In this document: in pieces, positions 61,695 through 64,000 of the stretch
Layout of the letters: every line of letters begins with the position of its first letter
Position numbering within the stretch: the stretch's first letter is position 1
Assembly: GCF_027244095.1 (NCBI RefSeq)
Contig: NC_069669.1
Location: forward strand, 10,690,501-10,754,500
Length of the DNA stretch: 64,000 bases
Origin: Hemicordylus capensis
Taxonomy: Eukaryota > Chordata > Lepidosauria > Squamata > Cordylidae
Direction: 5' to 3'
Notes under the pieces: model-generated
Seen by the model: the letters and a program-made list of their open reading frames with translations, nothing else
Databases searched by the model: none
What the model was told of the DNA's origin: nothing
Position numbers and translations under genes: made by a program

Positions 61695-61908
61695 ACATAG
61701 GAAGCTGCCATATACTGAGTCTGACCCTTGGTCCATCTAGCTCAGTATTGTTTTCCCAGACTGGCAGCAGCTTCTCCAAGGTTGCAGGCCGGAGTTTCTC
61801 TCAGCCCTATCTTGGAAATGTCAAGGAGGGAACTTGGAACCTTCTGCTGTTCCCAGAGTGACCCTATTTCCTAAGGGGAATATCTTACAGTGCTCACACT
61901 TGCGGACT
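61695..61908 (-). mobile_element. 5S-type SINE, head truncated
   Basis: Reversed tail ACATAGGAAGCTGCCATATA through CTAAGGGGAATATCTTACAG; the 5S-like part is cut off. Confidence 0.82.
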
Positions 61909-62252
61909 GGCCATCTGGACAATTACCAGCTACGCCATGGAGCCAGTTGGGGTGGCAGGGTTCGGAAGTCTCCTGGTCCCCAGAAGTCCCATAAGGCAGT
62001 GCCTTTTGGGGAGCCTCCTGACCCTGGGAGGCTTGTTGTAGCCTCCCGGCTGCTCCCGTTGGTCTCGTGACCAGCCAAAACCAGGCTGGGCTCCCTTAGC
62101 CCGGTTTTGGCTGATTGTGAGAATAGCTTCAATGCCTGTCTATGGCACAGTGGCCATTCAACATTAGCAAACCCACAAAGACTGTTCCCAATTACTGCCC
62201 TTGGGAATGGCCACTGTGCTTTCCTTGTATCCATTTGTGCCGTTTCCCTGTG

Positions 62253-62254
<2 letters not shown>

Positions 62255-62294
<40 letters not shown>
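62255..62294. repeat. (TG)n microsatellite
   Basis: About 38 nt of uninterrupted TG. Confidence 0.95.
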
Positions 62295-62297
<3 letters not shown>

Positions 62298-62374
62298 GTG
62301 TTACATGCATCTGATGAAGTAGGCTCTAGTCTCTATTAATCCATGGAAGTGAAGGCTACAATCTTTTTTATGAC

Positions 62375-62680
62375 TTTTACTTATTATATTTGTACACCAC
62401 CCCAAACTTCCATCTCTGGGCGGTTTACAACAGCATAAAACAAATTAAAACAGACATCTAAACCTTAAAATAATGTAAAGCCACAAGTCTAGTTAAAAAG
62501 CTTGGGTGGGGGAAACAAAGTGTCTCTAAAGACTTCTTACAGTCTGCTTCTCTCCCCTGCCCCAACATGAGAGTTCTTTAATTATGGGGCATCCACTAAG
62601 AATACATCTCTGCATGATTTTGCTGACTCCATGTGAGGCAGTGAAGAGCTCTCAAAGCTTGTTAGGGCACGTGGAGAGGA
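62375..62680 (-). mobile_element. L2-like LINE 3-prime end
   Basis: TACACCACCCCAAACTTCCA and GGGCGGTTTACAACAGCATA mark the reversed end of an L2-like element. Confidence 0.6.
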
Positions 62681-63694
62681 GTGCTATGTTGGGCTCTGTG
62701 AAGGAGGATGCGAGTGTTGGGCACATTAACTTTTTGAAAAATGAGCAAGTGGATTAGCTTGGAAGTGGGTACAAAGTTCTGCCGTCTTGACTGATTAGAA
62801 ACTCCTGCTGAGAAGGCTCAGTGTCAGCCAGTGGCGCTGAGTAGGCTTAACAACTTGTATGGTAATACAAATGCCCGAAATTGCTGGGGTCTTGTTTCTG
62901 GGAGAGCTCCCAGCGGTGAACTAAATGGAGACATTCACTGGTAGGATTTCCTACTGGTTGTTCACAGGCAGGCAAGGCCTTTTCAATCAGTTTAATAATT
63001 TCAGAAAGCTTGCATAACTATGTACGGCCAGGGCTTGGGAAAAGGGGAGTGTGGGTGGGAAAGAACTGCTTTGCTTTCAGAGATGTGAAGATGGAGGGAA
63101 GCTTAGTCATGAGCCTTAGGGAAGCCGAAATGGGAGTCAAGCTTTCAGGATGGTGACAGGTGACTGACAAGCTCCAGTGGCTTGGCTGCAAAGTAAATTG
63201 CTTGTATGGCAATTACGACACCTTTCTTCTTCTTAAAAAATGAGACTTCTTGCAGCTCAATTCACACGAATGCCACTTGTTCAACTGTCTCCAGGCATTC
63301 TAAAAAGCGATTCTTAACCCTTCTAATTTCCAGGCTTGAGATCACAGGGTAACATGATATAGGGGCCAGATCTAAATCTGGCTGATGAAAAATCTCTTTG
63401 ACTAGTTCTTGAGTTTGGGTTTTGTTCAGCTCTCCGATTCCTAGTGCTGGACAATCCCTAGTGCTGAAGGAAGCAGCAAATGAAAATAATGAAAGCCACA
63501 GCCTGCTTCTTAAATTAGGTGTACAGAATCTGTGTCATTTGTAGCCATGAAAGAATAATGGAGAGCAAACTTGGGGAGCAGCTGTATAAACTAAAGGCGG
63601 TTAATGGCAATAAAGCCCATGACGGTCTGATGATAAACAACTTCCACTCATAGGGCAGAACATATTTCTTGTGCTAATATTTACTGTAGAGTAA
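62681..63694. other. Nothing recognised
   Basis: This is probably intron of the downstream gene, with no exon or repeat I can support. Confidence 0.35.
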
Positions 63695-63960
63695 GTTAAT
63701 CCATTTCCCATGGTATAGGGAGGTCACTGTGTCCAGTTCTGGGCCCTGCATTTTAAGAAAGACACTGATAAACAGGAATGGGTTCGGCGGGGGCGGAAAA
63801 GATGGTGAGGGTCTGGAAGCCGAGTTTTGTGAGGGACGGTTGAAGGAGCTGGGCATGAAGAGAAGACGAAGGGTAGATACGATTGCCGTCTTCAAATATC
63901 TGAAGGGATATCACATAAAAGTAGTGGATTTGACCTGTGTTTTCCTCCTGAGGGCAGGAA
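63695..63960 (+). mobile_element. CR1-like LINE ORF2 fragment
   Basis: GTGTCCAGTTCTGGGCCCTG, TTTTAAGAAAGACACTGATA and CTTCAAATATCTGAAGGGAT parallel the start of the 35448-36108 element (GCAGTTCTGGTCACC, TTTTAAGAAAGATATTG). Confidence 0.65.
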
Positions 63961-63961
63961 T

Positions 63962-64000
63962 TGAGGAGAGGAGAGCTGGTCTGGTGGTAGCCAGCATGAC
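63962..64000 (+). mobile_element. Start of a 5S-headed SINE cut by the window edge
   Basis: GAGGAGAGGAGAGCTGGTCT followed by GGTGGTAGCCAGCATGAC is the family start. Confidence 0.8.

Noticed and set aside
1-64000. LTR retroelements, endogenous viruses, CRISPR arrays, operons
   Set aside because: I looked for LTR-like direct repeats, retroviral-type domains and spaced short repeats and saw none; the direct repeats found are SINEs, MITEs or microsatellites.

Overview
The window looks like nuclear DNA of a squamate reptile, most likely a lizard. The main reason is its repeats: SINEs with a 5S-rRNA-like head, tRNA-derived SINEs ending in a Bov-B-like tail, MIR-like SINEs with L2 tails, CR1-like and L2-like LINE ends, and many short palindromic hAT-type MITEs. 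No database search was possible, so the species call is an inference from repeat types.

One protein-coding gene dominates, on the + strand from about 6.1 to 52.3 kb. I assembled 22 coding exons (6125-51553). Every junction is GT-AG, all phases agree, and the exons give one uninterrupted frame of 728 codons plus a stop. In order, the product has a PDZ domain (about residues 27-113), a Ser/Pro-rich linker, a second PDZ domain (201-285), a degenerate EF-hand-like segment (370-430), a long coiled coil (465-620) and a C-terminal WW-like remnant (677-705). From the second PDZ to the end it follows syntaxin-binding protein 4 (STXBP4/Synip), but with clear divergence. The extra N-terminal PDZ is not part of the 553-residue human protein as I recall it. 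I call it an STXBP4-like gene, possibly a paralogue.

Downstream, 55.85-56.85 kb is a CpG-rich island with GC boxes and an inverted CCAAT box. It holds a probable first exon (donor at 56261/56262) of another + strand gene whose body lies beyond the window. It contains a 22-codon uORF that stops just before the donor. A 102-codon ORF at 59536-59844 is unassigned.

The introns and flanks are mostly layered repeats. Palindromic MITEs of about 135 bp, many with 8-bp target duplications, sit inside SINEs, and at least three hit the same 8-bp site in the SINE tail. SINEs are nested in SINEs, MITEs interrupt L2 copies, and microsatellites (TG, GA, CT, GGA, AATG) are frequent. I saw no recognisable LTR element or retrovirus fossil, no tRNA or rRNA gene, and no prokaryotic-type system.
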